Part shown: positions 36,432 through 45,491 of the stretch, in pieces
Layout of the letters: every line of letters starts with the position of its first letter
How positions within the stretch are numbered: the first letter of the stretch is position 1
Assembly (NCBI GenBank): GCA_018818785.1
Contig: JAHIRF010000012.1
Coordinates: forward strand, 1 to 64,000
Reading direction: 5' to 3'
Source: Thermoplasmatota archaeon
GTDB taxonomy: Archaea; Thermoplasmatota; Thermoplasmata; UBA10834
Length of the DNA stretch: 64,000 nucleotides
Made by a program: the position numbers and the translations under genes
The notes under the pieces: generated by a model
What the model was told of the DNA's origin: nothing
The model's input: the letters and a program-made list of their open reading frames with translations, nothing else
Databases searched by the model: none

Positions 36432-37433
36432 ATGGCTGGCATATCAGTAGGATTGAACTGCCCCGCATGTGGTGGAGCCATATCCGTCGAAGAGGGAGAG
36501 AGCACCGTCATATGCCAATACTGCGATTCCACGCTCTATATCGAGGGGGACAAGGGCGTCTCAACGATCGCCTTCAGCAACAGGGTTGCGAAGGAGACCG
36601 CCATGAAGGCGACTCAGACCTGGTGGACCCGAGGCTTCAAGGCGAGGGATCTCAAGCACACTGGGAAAGTCACTGAAATATATCCGATATATCTGCCGTT
36701 CTGGAGGGCATTGACCCGGGTGGCTGGCTGGGTCTGTGGATATGAGGAGCGGAGACACACCGATCAGAAGGGGAATGTCCGAGTGGAGAAGATCCCTAAG
36801 GAAGTCATGGTGCTCCAGGATTACACCTTCTCTGAGATCGCATGCGACCCTGGCGATCTAGGCATCCGGACCCTGAAGAATTTCTCGGGTGAAACAGGGT
36901 TCGCGGATTTCGATATGATCCCTACATTCGAAGCAACTACTAGCAGGGACGACGCCGTCGTTCGCGCGAAGAACGACGCCCTGGCAAGAGCGAAGGCGGG
37001 TGTGCGAGTACCTCATGTGACCTTCCAGAAGCTGCATGTCCTTCCGAAGCGCCTGTCGATGGTCTACTATCCCGTGTGGGTCGTCAGATACAACTACAGG
37101 AATAGGATGTACATGTCCACGGTCGACGGCGTCACGGGCCAGATGATGTCCGGCCGCGCCCCTGGCGATCCCCTGTTCCAGAGCCTCGCGGTCACAGCAG
37201 GGACATCCTTGGGCGGCATAATCGCCGCGCTCGGGATCATCTTCTCGGGCGAGAGCGTCGAGATAGCTGCAGGCGGGCTCGCCGTCGGCATCGGTCTGCT
37301 CTATGTCACATACAGATTCTTCCGGCACGGATCAGAGATAGTAGAAGGTGAGTTCAAAGAGAAGAAGGCCTCATCGAAGCAGACCCTTCGGGATATCCAG
37401 AACATCGCCAAACAGCTACAGGGGAGGTACTGA
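36432..37433 (+). CDS. Zinc-ribbon membrane protein
   Basis: 333 aa. N-terminal zinc ribbon (CPACG, CQYCD), a soluble region with two copies of a Y-hydrophobic-P-x-W segment (YLPFWRALTRV, YYPVWVVRYNY), two membrane helices (about residues 255-300) and a charged C-terminal tail. It begins 4 nt after the preceding stop and is followed at once by another member. No catalytic residues are seen. Probably part of one membrane complex with the SPFH protein. Confidence 0.8.
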   Translation: MAGISVGLNCPACGGAISVEEGESTVICQYCDSTLYIEGDKGVSTIAFSNRVAKETAMKATQTWWTRGFKARDLKHTGKVTEIYPIYLPFWRALTRVAGWVCGYEERRHTDQKGNVRVEKIPKEVMVLQDYTFSEIACDPGDLGIRTLKNFSGETGFADFDMIPTFEATTSRDDAVVRAKNDALARAKAGVRVPHVTFQKLHVLPKRLSMVYYPVWVVRYNYRNRMYMSTVDGVTGQMMSGRAPGDPLFQSLAVTAGTSLGGIIAALGIIFSGESVEIAAGGLAVGIGLLYVTYRFFRHGSEIVEGEFKEKKASSKQTLRDIQNIAKQLQGRY

Positions 37434-37434
37434 G

Positions 37435-38022
37435 ATGAATGTGATCCAAGTGACATGTCCGTCCTGCAACACACCGATATACTCCAAGGTACGGGACCGA
37501 CTGTTCTACTGCAACCGATGCAACACTATTCATGTCCGGGACGGAGGGATCGAGAAACTGGATTTCGAGGTCGCCGAGTTCAATCCATCCGCTCAGGGAG
37601 AGAAGGTGTACCTGCCGTTCTGGAGGATGTATTGCTCGTTCACCATACATTCGAAGAGCGTCGAGGGTGGACACATATCCAGACTCGCATCCTGGCTTCG
37701 CGGAGGAGGGGATAGCGGCAGCCTCTTCATATATGTGCCCGCGACGGAGATGGACACCGCCACGTTCAAGTATTATTCGACTTTGCTCACCGCGAACCCG
37801 CCGAGATACAACACGAGGTTGAACTTCGGGGATGTTCGACGCATGCCTGCGGTAATGAAAAGAAATGAGGCAGTTGAGTTGGCCGATTTCGTGATCGTCA
37901 CAATGGAAGCTGAGAAGCCCGGCATACTCCAGAGGCTGGATTACACGTTGACCGTGAACGATTCCAAGGTCGTCTACCTGCCGTTCGTACTCTCACAATC
38001 AGGCATGGCGCCCGCATTCTGA
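37435..38022 (+). CDS. Soluble zinc-ribbon protein of the SPFH island
   Basis: 195 aa. N-terminal ribbon (CPSCN, CNRCN), then a domain with YLPFWRMYCSF like its neighbours, but no membrane helix. ATG at 37435 comes one base after the TGA of the previous gene, so the two are coupled. A soluble paralogue of the two membrane proteins upstream. Convergent with the Nudix gene. Confidence 0.75.
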   Translation: MNVIQVTCPSCNTPIYSKVRDRLFYCNRCNTIHVRDGGIEKLDFEVAEFNPSAQGEKVYLPFWRMYCSFTIHSKSVEGGHISRLASWLRGGGDSGSLFIYVPATEMDTATFKYYSTLLTANPPRYNTRLNFGDVRRMPAVMKRNEAVELADFVIVTMEAEKPGILQRLDYTLTVNDSKVVYLPFVLSQSGMAPAF

Positions 38023-38027
38023 GCGGT

Positions 38028-38756
38028 TCAATCACGGAGTCTCCGCGGACTTCCTGCGAGGAATCCCTTGATGATATCAACGTGATCGAAGGCCATCTCG
38101 GGTAGATGGTCGACATCGATCCACTCAGCCGCGCTAGCGTCGTCCCCGGCCCTGACGGTCCCCTTCTTCGCACGAAGATGGTATACCGCTGTCACGAAAT
38201 GCCCACGAGGATCCCTGTCCGGTGAGGAATAGATGCCGACAAGGTCCACGATCTCCGTCACGAGGCCGGTCTCCTCCCGCACTTCACGGACAACGCAATC
38301 TTCAAGTCGCTCCCCGTGATTCAAGAAACCGCCAGGGAGCGCGTGGTATCCCATGAATGGGTCGTTCTTTCGCTTGATCAGCAGGATCTTGCCATTCCGG
38401 ATCACAATCCCGTCTGCGGTCACGGACGGTTTCTTCCAATTGTTCTCGAACAGGCTTCTCAAGTGGGCGGACCTGTTCTCGTATTCTCTGAGTACCGCCT
38501 CCCCGAGTTTGCTGAGTTCCGTCTCGCCCCCATGAACGCCTCCACGGGTCGAAGTCACGACATCCCCTCCGGCGTTCTCGGATATCCTGTGTATTATGCC
38601 CCATGCATGACGATACGACATCCCCATCTCCTTGGCGGCTTTCGAGAGTGATTTAGTATCCTTGATGATTCTCAGGAGCCTGGCCCGTCCGTCGCTGATT
38701 ATGAACCTGTCATCACGAACCAGCCAGAACTTCAATCTAAGGTCGTACACGATCAT
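38028..38756 (-). CDS. ModE-type HTH fused to a Nudix hydrolase
   Basis: 242 aa. Residues about 1-105 form a ModE-like winged helix-turn-helix (SLSKAAKEMGMSYRHAWGII, the usual LysR/ModE recognition helix pattern). Residues about 110-240 form a Nudix domain with the complete box GFLNHGERLEDCVVREVREETG. Nudix domains hydrolyse nucleoside diphosphates such as ADP-ribose or act as sensors for them. The fusion suggests a regulator that senses a nucleotide-sugar-like metabolite, as in NrtR but with the domain order reversed (inference). It starts 14 nt after the urocanase stop on the same strand. Start at 38756. Confidence 0.88.
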   Translation of the reverse strand: MIVYDLRLKFWLVRDDRFIISDGRARLLRIIKDTKSLSKAAKEMGMSYRHAWGIIHRISENAGGDVVTSTRGGVHGGETELSKLGEAVLREYENRSAHLRSLFENNWKKPSVTADGIVIRNGKILLIKRKNDPFMGYHALPGGFLNHGERLEDCVVREVREETGLVTEIVDLVGIYSSPDRDPRGHFVTAVYHLRAKKGTVRAGDDASAAEWIDVDHLPEMAFDHVDIIKGFLAGSPRRLRD

Positions 38757-38769
38757 ACCTCCCCGGACA

Positions 38770-40410
38770 TCACTTCATCATCGGTATCTTGACTTTGCAC
38801 TTCTTTGCGACCCTGATGGCCTCCGAGTACCCGGCATCCGCGTGCCTGATGACACCCATACCAGGGTCTGCAGTCAACACCCGCTCGATCTTGGCCTCAG
38901 CCTCTTTGGACCCATCAGCTATCACTAGCAATCCTGCGTGTGTGGAGTAGCCGATCCCCACACCACCTCCGTTGTGTATGGCGATCAGGTCCGCACCGGC
39001 GGAGGCGTTCAGAAGGGCGTTCAGGAACGGCCAATCGGCAATAGCATCGCTGCCGTCCTTCATGCCTTCGGTCTCCCTGTTCGGGGATGCGACCGAACCG
39101 CAATCGAGGTGGTCCCTGGTTATGACGATCGGTCCTGACAGTTCCCCAGAGCCTACCATCCTGTTTATTATCTTGCCGAAGCGCGCCCTCTCCCCGTATC
39201 CGAGCCAGCAGACTCTTGCAGGCAATCCTTCGAAGGGCACCTTGTCCTCAGCGAGCTTGATCCAGTTGACGAGCTGCTTGTTCTCCTTGAACTCCCTCAT
39301 GACGACCTTGTCCGTCTTGAGTATGTCCTCGGGGTCTCCGCTCACCGCGATCCATCTGAACGGCCCCCTGCCCTCGCAGAACATGGGTCGTATGTAAAGG
39401 GGGACGAATCCTTTGAAATCAAAGGCGTTGTCCACGCCGACTCTCTTGGCCTGAGCCCGGATGTTGTTACCGTAATCGAACACAATCGCCCCTTTCTCCA
39501 TGAATCCGAGCATCGCTCGAACATGGACACCCATGCTGTCCAGTGCCCGCTTGATATACTCCTCGGGGTCGCTCTTCCTCAGCTTCGTAGCCTGTTGTAC
39601 GTCCAGCCCGCTCGGTATGTAACCCCCCAGTTCGTCATGGGCGGAGGTCTGGTCCGTCACGACATCCGGGATGATTCCCGACTCCAGCAAGGCCGGGTGC
39701 GTCTCAGCGCAGTTTCCGAGCAGCCCGATCGATAGTGGTTTCTTTCGCTTCTTCGCATCGAGAGCCATTTCGACCGCATCGTCCATGTCCTCGACCAGTG
39801 TATCGCAATATCCTGTCTTCACCCTCCGCACTATCCGTTTTCGGTCGCACTCGACCGCGATACATACGCCGCCGTTCATGGTGACGGCGAGAGGTTGTGC
39901 CCCTCCCATCCCGCCAAGGCCACCTGTCAGGACGAGCCGCCCCCTGAGACCATCTCTGAAATTCTTCTTGGCACATTCGGCGAATGTCTCGTAGGTGCCT
40001 TGGAGGATGCCCTGCGTACCGATGTACGCCCATCCACCTGCAGTCATCTGGCCATACATGATGAGCCCTTTTGCCTCCAGCTTGTGGAACTCCTCCCAAG
40101 TGGACCATCGGGGTACGAGATGGGCGTTTGCGATGAGCACCCTGGGAGCCAGCTCATGCGTTCTGAAGACTCCGACAGGTTTCCCTGACTGGACGAGCAT
40201 GGTCTCGTCGCCTTCCAGTTCCTTCAAGGTGCGGACTATGGCGTCGTAGCAGTCCCAGTTCCGGGCGGCCTTCCCAGTGCCTCCGTATATGATGAGGTCC
40301 TCTGGCTTCTCGGCGTTCTCCAGATTGTTCTGGAGCATCCGAAGTATGGCCTCCTGCCTCCACCCCTTGCAGACCCTGCTATTCCCACGTCTAGCCTTCG
40401 CCTTGGTCAT
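38770..40410 (-). CDS. hutU: Urocanate hydratase
   Basis: 546 aa, full length. [20 protein letters not shown] is the NAD-binding Gly-rich stretch, and [34 protein letters not shown] and [19 protein letters not shown] are also highly conserved. It converts urocanate to imidazolone propionate in histidine breakdown. hutH, hutI and the last enzyme are not in this window. The downstream HTH-Nudix gene may be co-transcribed. Start at 40410. Confidence 0.97.
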   Translation of the reverse strand: MTKAKARRGNSRVCKGWRQEAILRMLQNNLENAEKPEDLIIYGGTGKAARNWDCYDAIVRTLKELEGDETMLVQSGKPVGVFRTHELAPRVLIANAHLVPRWSTWEEFHKLEAKGLIMYGQMTAGGWAYIGTQGILQGTYETFAECAKKNFRDGLRGRLVLTGGLGGMGGAQPLAVTMNGGVCIAVECDRKRIVRRVKTGYCDTLVEDMDDAVEMALDAKKRKKPLSIGLLGNCAETHPALLESGIIPDVVTDQTSAHDELGGYIPSGLDVQQATKLRKSDPEEYIKRALDSMGVHVRAMLGFMEKGAIVFDYGNNIRAQAKRVGVDNAFDFKGFVPLYIRPMFCEGRGPFRWIAVSGDPEDILKTDKVVMREFKENKQLVNWIKLAEDKVPFEGLPARVCWLGYGERARFGKIINRMVGSGELSGPIVITRDHLDCGSVASPNRETEGMKDGSDAIADWPFLNALLNASAGADLIAIHNGGGVGIGYSTHAGLLVIADGSKEAEAKIERVLTADPGMGVIRHADAGYSEAIRVAKKCKVKIPMMK

Positions 40411-40505
40411 CTCACTCGTCTACTACAGACCTTTTCACTGATAATAGGCTTTCCAGCTTCGATGGCAGGCTTTATCATAGAGGCCGTGTATGCGAGCCGT
40501 CGAAG

Positions 40506-41513
40506 ATGTTCAAAATACCAACGGTCCTCACGGCGGACGAGATACTGGACAAGGCCTTCAAGAAGGCTGCCAAGGTCGATCTCAGCAGCGTGACCAAGCT
40601 GGAGACCGTGAGGGAGATCAACATAGCCAAGCTCAAGAGTTCCAGCGATACTATCGTGAGCACTATGGGGAGATATGTCAAGGCGTTCCCCAGCATCGAG
40701 CGGTTGAGCCCGTTCTATAACCAGTTGATCGATGTGACGATTGGCAAAGACCAGCTGAGGAAATCCCTGGGCGCTATCGACTGGAGCAGAGGCCAGGTGG
40801 CTAGGATATCCAAGGATGCGGTCCGAAGAGTGGCAGTTGCGAGAAAGATGGGAGAGATCGACGAGATCCGAAGGGGGGCATATGGCAGGATATCATCGGT
40901 CGTCAAGCAGGTCGGCAAGGATCTCAAGTTCCTCGCCAATGCCAGGAACATCATTCGGAAGTTCCCGACGATAGAGCCCGCGGTGCCCACCATCGTGATC
41001 GCAGGCGCTCCGAACGTGGGGAAGAGCCAGCTCATAGGCCGGATATCGACCGCCAAGCCGAGAGTGGCCGTATATCCGTTCACAACCCAGGAGGTGTCCG
41101 TCGGTACCTTCGAGAGGCGGTATATCAGATATCAGGTCATAGACACCCCGGGTCTGCTCGACCGTCCTCTCAACGAGAGGAATCCGATCGAGCTCAGGGC
41201 TGTGCTCGCGCTGAAGTATCTTGCAGACGTGATAGTCTTCATATTGGACCCCTCCGAGACTTGTGGATATCGTGTCGACGAGCAGGAGCGCATACTCGAG
41301 AGCATCAGGTCCGAGTTCGGGGACATACCTATCATCCTCGCAGAGAACAAATCAGATGTCCTCGTCACCGAGACCGATCGTCCAAAGATATCCGCTGAGA
41401 CAGGCGAGGGTGTGCCAGAACTGGTTGATTCGATCCTGGATGAATTAAAGAAAAGAAGTGGTTTAGAAGAGGGCCCTGACGGACACCTCGACCTTAGAGG
41501 ACTTTCGCCCTAG
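40506..41513 (+). CDS. Nog1-type GTPase (OBG family)
   Basis: 335 aa. An N-terminal helical domain (about residues 1-155) typical of NOG1 precedes the G domain: G1 GAPNVGKS (about residue 167), G3 DTPGLLD and G4 ENKSD. NOG1 acts in large-subunit ribosome assembly in eukaryotes; archaeal homologues are thought to do the same. ATG at 40506 is close to the predicted transcript start from a TATA-like CTTTATCAT at 40468-40476. Confidence 0.92.
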   Translation: MFKIPTVLTADEILDKAFKKAAKVDLSSVTKLETVREINIAKLKSSSDTIVSTMGRYVKAFPSIERLSPFYNQLIDVTIGKDQLRKSLGAIDWSRGQVARISKDAVRRVAVARKMGEIDEIRRGAYGRISSVVKQVGKDLKFLANARNIIRKFPTIEPAVPTIVIAGAPNVGKSQLIGRISTAKPRVAVYPFTTQEVSVGTFERRYIRYQVIDTPGLLDRPLNERNPIELRAVLALKYLADVIVFILDPSETCGYRVDEQERILESIRSEFGDIPIILAENKSDVLVTETDRPKISAETGEGVPELVDSILDELKKRSGLEEGPDGHLDLRGLSP

Positions 41514-41516
41514 CGT

Positions 41517-41987
41517 TCATCTGGCGGAGAATCTCACATTGACTCGAGATCCTTCAGAGACACCGAGCTTCTCCAGATCCGCATGTGACATGTGAATCTC
41601 CTCACGGTCTGCGGATTTCGCGGGTTCGACACGGACTTCAGCCTTCATGTCTTTGTTCATCAGATGTGCGTGTTGTCCTGATTGGAGACCGTGCATCTTC
41701 AGGAGTTCCTCGTGCAATCTCACGACTCCCGATGAGAGATCCTTCGCCTCTTTCGCGCGCAGTCTCCTCGTGGCCACGTAAGCTCCGGATAGCGATTCGT
41801 TCTCCCTCTTCAGCTCTTGGGAGACCAATCTTCGGAGTTCCTCTGTAGAGAGCCCTTCCGAGGGTGTTATCTTCTCAGCTACCCGTCGGGCGACCTCCTC
41901 GCTCGCGCCCGCTCTCTTTACGGATTTCTCTAGCTTTCGCTTGTCAAATTCCTGCATCTCGCCAGATCGCTTCTTTATCTTTGCCAA
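41517..41987 (-). CDS. ATP-cone domain protein
   Basis: 156 aa. Residues about 1-90 look like an ATP-cone (KKRSGEMQEFDKRKLEKSVKRAG..., with the usual VATRRLRAKE end). The C-terminal 45 residues (MSHADLEKLGVSEGSRVNV) resemble a small beta-barrel like those in molybdopterin-dinucleotide-binding domains. ATP-cones sense ATP/dATP in ribonucleotide reductases and NrdR; as a stand-alone protein its partner is unknown. ATG at 41987 with GGTGAG upstream. Confidence 0.75.
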   Translation of the reverse strand: MAKIKKRSGEMQEFDKRKLEKSVKRAGASEEVARRVAEKITPSEGLSTEELRRLVSQELKRENESLSGAYVATRRLRAKEAKDLSSGVVRLHEELLKMHGLQSGQHAHLMNKDMKAEVRVEPAKSADREEIHMSHADLEKLGVSEGSRVNVRFSAR

Positions 41988-42203
41988 TTTCTCACCTCCC
42001 CGCTATTCTATGCGACCTCATCGGTATTAATCATTATGACGTTCGGAGGCGCCCCTCATCAGCAAGACTTATAGTGGGATGCAATGATTATCGTCCGGGA
42101 TCGCACTTAGCCATCCATTCCGCGGAGACGGTTCTTCCAAGCTCCGCACCAGTCAATCAGTAAGGGGGAGCAGCACACGGCTGGAGTCATATGCAGCGAA
42201 TCA

Positions 42204-45200
42204 ATGCAGGAGTACTTTTCATCGCTTCAGAAGGCGGTAGATCAGTGCTATGAGGTCGCTAAGCGTGCAAGGATGAAGGGTTTCGACCCCGAACTCGATG
42301 TCGAGATACCGCAGGCATCGGACCTTGCCGCCCGTGTCGAGAAGCTCCTGTTCGATTGGGATGTCGAAGGAGTCGCCAACCGCATCAGGGAGTTGGCGAG
42401 AGACCATGACAGGGAGGAGACATCCCTCATAATCGCGAAGGAATACGCGAAGATGCCTGCGAAGACTGTCGAGTTCGCGATTGAGCGCGCGATCAGAGTG
42501 GGCCTGGCAGTCCTCACAGAAGGTATACTTGTCGCCCCTCTCGAAGGCATAGCCGAGGTCTCCATCAACAAGAACTCCGACGGGTCGGATTATCTGACCG
42601 TATTCTTCGCTGGCCCGATCAGATCCGCAGGCGGGACTGGTCAGGCCATGAGCGTTCTCATTGCGGATGTCGTCCGCCGCGAGCTGGGGATCGACAGATA
42701 TCGGCCGACCAACGGCGAGGTCCAGAGGCTGAAAGAGGAGATCCCACTCTACAAATCATGCCAGCACCTCCAATATACGCCCTCCAACGAGGAGATCGAC
42801 ATCATAACCAAGAACATACCGATTTGCGTCGACGGTGAAGGGACGGAGGACGAGGAGATACAGGGATTCAGGGACCAGCCCAGGATAGCCACCAACCGGG
42901 TTCGAGGCGGAGCGTGTCTCGTGATCGCCGAGGGGATGTGTCTCAAGGCGCCAAAGATCCAGAAACACGTCAAGCGTCTGGCCATCGACGGATGGGAGTT
43001 CATAGATGAATTCGTGAACTTGAGAAAGAAGGGCCAAGAGACCAACGGATCCGGGATCTCGCCAAGCGTGAAGTTCTTGAAGGACATCATAGCCGGGAGG
43101 CCGGTCCTGTCATATCCATCCCGGGTCGGCGGCTTCAGACTTCGCTACGGTCGTACTAGGGCGACGGGGTTGGCCGCTCTTGCCATGAATCCAGCAACCA
43201 TGATAATGCTGGATGAATTCGTCGCCATAGGCACTCAGATCAAGATCGAACGGCCAGGAAAAGCGGGCGCGATCACTCCCTGCGCGACAATCGATGGACC
43301 AATAGTCCTGTTGGATAATGGCGACGTCGTCTATGTCCCGACCGTCCCTGAAGCCCGCGCCCTCATGGGTCGGGTGAAGGAGATAATCGATGTGGGCGAG
43401 ATACTGATACCCTTCGGGGAGTTCGTCGAGAACAACCACCTTCTGATGCCTTCGGGGTACACGATCGAATGGCACGAGAAGGAGGTGCTGGAGAAATGCG
43501 GCAGACTCCCCGATGCATGGGACGATCTTTCGCTGGATGATGCCCTGAGCATGTGCAGGAAATACAAGGTCCCTCTTCATCCGAAGTACAACCTGTTTTG
43601 GTTCGATCTCCCTCCAAAGGACTTGCTCTTGCTTCGCGATCATCTGATGCAGAATTCGGAGTTCGCCGATGGAGCGCTGTTCGTGAAGGATGGGGAGCGA
43701 GTGAAGATCATCCTCGAGAGTCTGGGCGTGCTCCACAGGGTAGTCCCCGGTGGATACCGGATAGAGGAATCCACAGGGTCGTTGATGCTCGGCCTTGGCC
43801 TGGAAGACAAGGGAGGACGACCGGCAGGAAATGGTGTTCAGGTGCCATCGAGCGAGAAAACGATGGAGATCGTGTCAGCTCTGGCAGGCGTGGAGATACG
43901 TCCGAAGGCCGTGACGAGGATAGGCGCTCGAGTGGCGAGACCTGAGAAGGCTAGGGAGAGACGGATGAAACCGCCACCCCATTGCCTGTTCCCAGTGGGT
44001 ATAGCCGGGGGGCAGCAGCGAATCATAAACGATGCCGCGCAGGCGGGCGAACTGAGGGTGGAGCTGGGCGAGAGGATATGTGCCACATGCGGAGCGAAAG
44101 GGTTCATGTCCAAGTGCAGATGCGGGTCTCATACGACCTCGATGGGCGAATCCTCGTTGCAGCCAGTGCCTCTCGCGGATATGCTTCAGAGAGCGTTCGA
44201 TTCGGTGCAGATGAAGCGTCCGGTGGATGTGAAAGGCGTCCAAGGCATGATATCTAAGTGCAAGACGCCTGAGTGCCTGGAGAAAGGGGTCCTCAGGGCG
44301 AAGCACGATCTCTTCGTGTTCAAGGACGGAACCATCAGGGTGGATGCCACGGATGTACCGATCACTCACTTCAGGCTGTCGGAGATCGGTCTCAGCGTAG
44401 AAGCGGCACACATGTTGGGATATCTCAAAGACATCGACGGGAAGGAGATCAGGAGCCTGGACCAGCTGGTCGAGATCAAGGTCCAGGATGTGATCATACC
44501 CAACTCGTGCGTGGACTACCTGATGGCGACAGTCCGATTCATCGACGACCTCCTGGACAGATTCTATGGCATTGAGCCGTTCTACAGGATATTCAGGAAG
44601 CAGGATATGATCGGTCATCTCGTGGTCGGACTCGCTCCGCACACCTCCGGAGGAGTCCTATCCAGGATCATAGGTTTCACAGATGCGCACGTCGGGTACG
44701 CGCATCCGTTCTTCCATGCCGCCAAGAGACGCAACTGTGACGGTGACGAAGATTCCATAATCATGCTGATGGATTGCCTGCTCAACTTCTCCCGCGCATT
44801 CCTTCCGGAGCGACGCGGCGGGCTGATGGATGCCCCACTGGTCCTTACGACGAAGCTGGACCCGAACGAGATTGACAAGGAGGCACACAACATCGACGTG
44901 TCATCCGTATACCCTCTGGAATTCTACAGGGCCACCCAGAGATATGCCCACCCGAAGGAGGTGGAGTCCATCATGGACCTGGTGGGCGGCAGGATCGGCA
45001 CGGTCCTTCAGTATGAGGGTTTAGGGTTCACGCACGATGTGGATGACATCTCGGAAGGACCAGTCACATCTGCCTATACCTCTCTGGAGACCATGGACGA
45101 GAAACTCGATGCCCAGATGGCCCTTGGCGTGAGGATACGCGCAGTCGACGTGAACGATGTTGCTCATAGGGTGATCACGAGGCATCTCCTGCCAGACATA

Positions 45201-45485
45201 CAGGGCAGCCTGAAGAGGTTCACAGGACAGACACTACGATGCCCCAAGTGCCATGCCAAGTATCGAAGGATACCTTTGAAGGGCGCATGTTATTGCGGTC
45301 ACAAATTGACCCTCACGGTCTACGAGGCCGGCGTGAGCAAGTATCTCGAAAAGGCCAAATCGATGGGGGCGACCTTCAATATCCCGCCCTACACGCTCCA
45401 GAGGATAACCCTGCTGGAGAACGCGATCAACTCATTGTTCCAATCAGATAAGGTGAAAAACGCGAAGCTGGACGAGTTCCTGTAG
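42204..45485 (+). CDS. polC: DNA polymerase D large subunit (DP2)
   Basis: 1093 aa, the catalytic subunit of archaeal replicative polymerase D. FFAGPIRSAGGTGQAMSVLI near the N-terminus, zinc-binding pairs near residues 626-640 (CATCG, CRCG) and 1013-1035 (CPKCH, CYCGH), and the catalytic NCDGDEDSIIML at about 844 are all intact. No intein is present although this motif is a common intein site. It works with the DP1 exonuclease subunit, which is not in this window. The ATG at 42204 lacks a clear Shine-Dalgarno; a TATA-like ACTTATAGTG lies at about 42067-42076. Confidence 0.98.
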   Translation: MQEYFSSLQKAVDQCYEVAKRARMKGFDPELDVEIPQASDLAARVEKLLFDWDVEGVANRIRELARDHDREETSLIIAKEYAKMPAKTVEFAIERAIRVGLAVLTEGILVAPLEGIAEVSINKNSDGSDYLTVFFAGPIRSAGGTGQAMSVLIADVVRRELGIDRYRPTNGEVQRLKEEIPLYKSCQHLQYTPSNEEIDIITKNIPICVDGEGTEDEEIQGFRDQPRIATNRVRGGACLVIAEGMCLKAPKIQKHVKRLAIDGWEFIDEFVNLRKKGQETNGSGISPSVKFLKDIIAGRPVLSYPSRVGGFRLRYGRTRATGLAALAMNPATMIMLDEFVAIGTQIKIERPGKAGAITPCATIDGPIVLLDNGDVVYVPTVPEARALMGRVKEIIDVGEILIPFGEFVENNHLLMPSGYTIEWHEKEVLEKCGRLPDAWDDLSLDDALSMCRKYKVPLHPKYNLFWFDLPPKDLLLLRDHLMQNSEFADGALFVKDGERVKIILESLGVLHRVVPGGYRIEESTGSLMLGLGLEDKGGRPAGNGVQVPSSEKTMEIVSALAGVEIRPKAVTRIGARVARPEKARERRMKPPPHCLFPVGIAGGQQRIINDAAQAGELRVELGERICATCGAKGFMSKCRCGSHTTSMGESSLQPVPLADMLQRAFDSVQMKRPVDVKGVQGMISKCKTPECLEKGVLRAKHDLFVFKDGTIRVDATDVPITHFRLSEIGLSVEAAHMLGYLKDIDGKEIRSLDQLVEIKVQDVIIPNSCVDYLMATVRFIDDLLDRFYGIEPFYRIFRKQDMIGHLVVGLAPHTSGGVLSRIIGFTDAHVGYAHPFFHAAKRRNCDGDEDSIIMLMDCLLNFSRAFLPERRGGLMDAPLVLTTKLDPNEIDKEAHNIDVSSVYPLEFYRATQRYAHPKEVESIMDLVGGRIGTVLQYEGLGFTHDVDDISEGPVTSAYTSLETMDEKLDAQMALGVRIRAVDVNDVAHRVITRHLLPDIQGSLKRFTGQTLRCPKCHAKYRRIPLKGACYCGHKLTLTVYEAGVSKYLEKAKSMGATFNIPPYTLQRITLLENAINSLFQSDKVKNAKLDEFL

Positions 45486-45491
45486 ACAGGA

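Noticed and set aside
44700-44800. Possible intein in DNA polymerase D at NCDGDED
   Set aside because: The catalytic motif runs without interruption into the following conserved residues.
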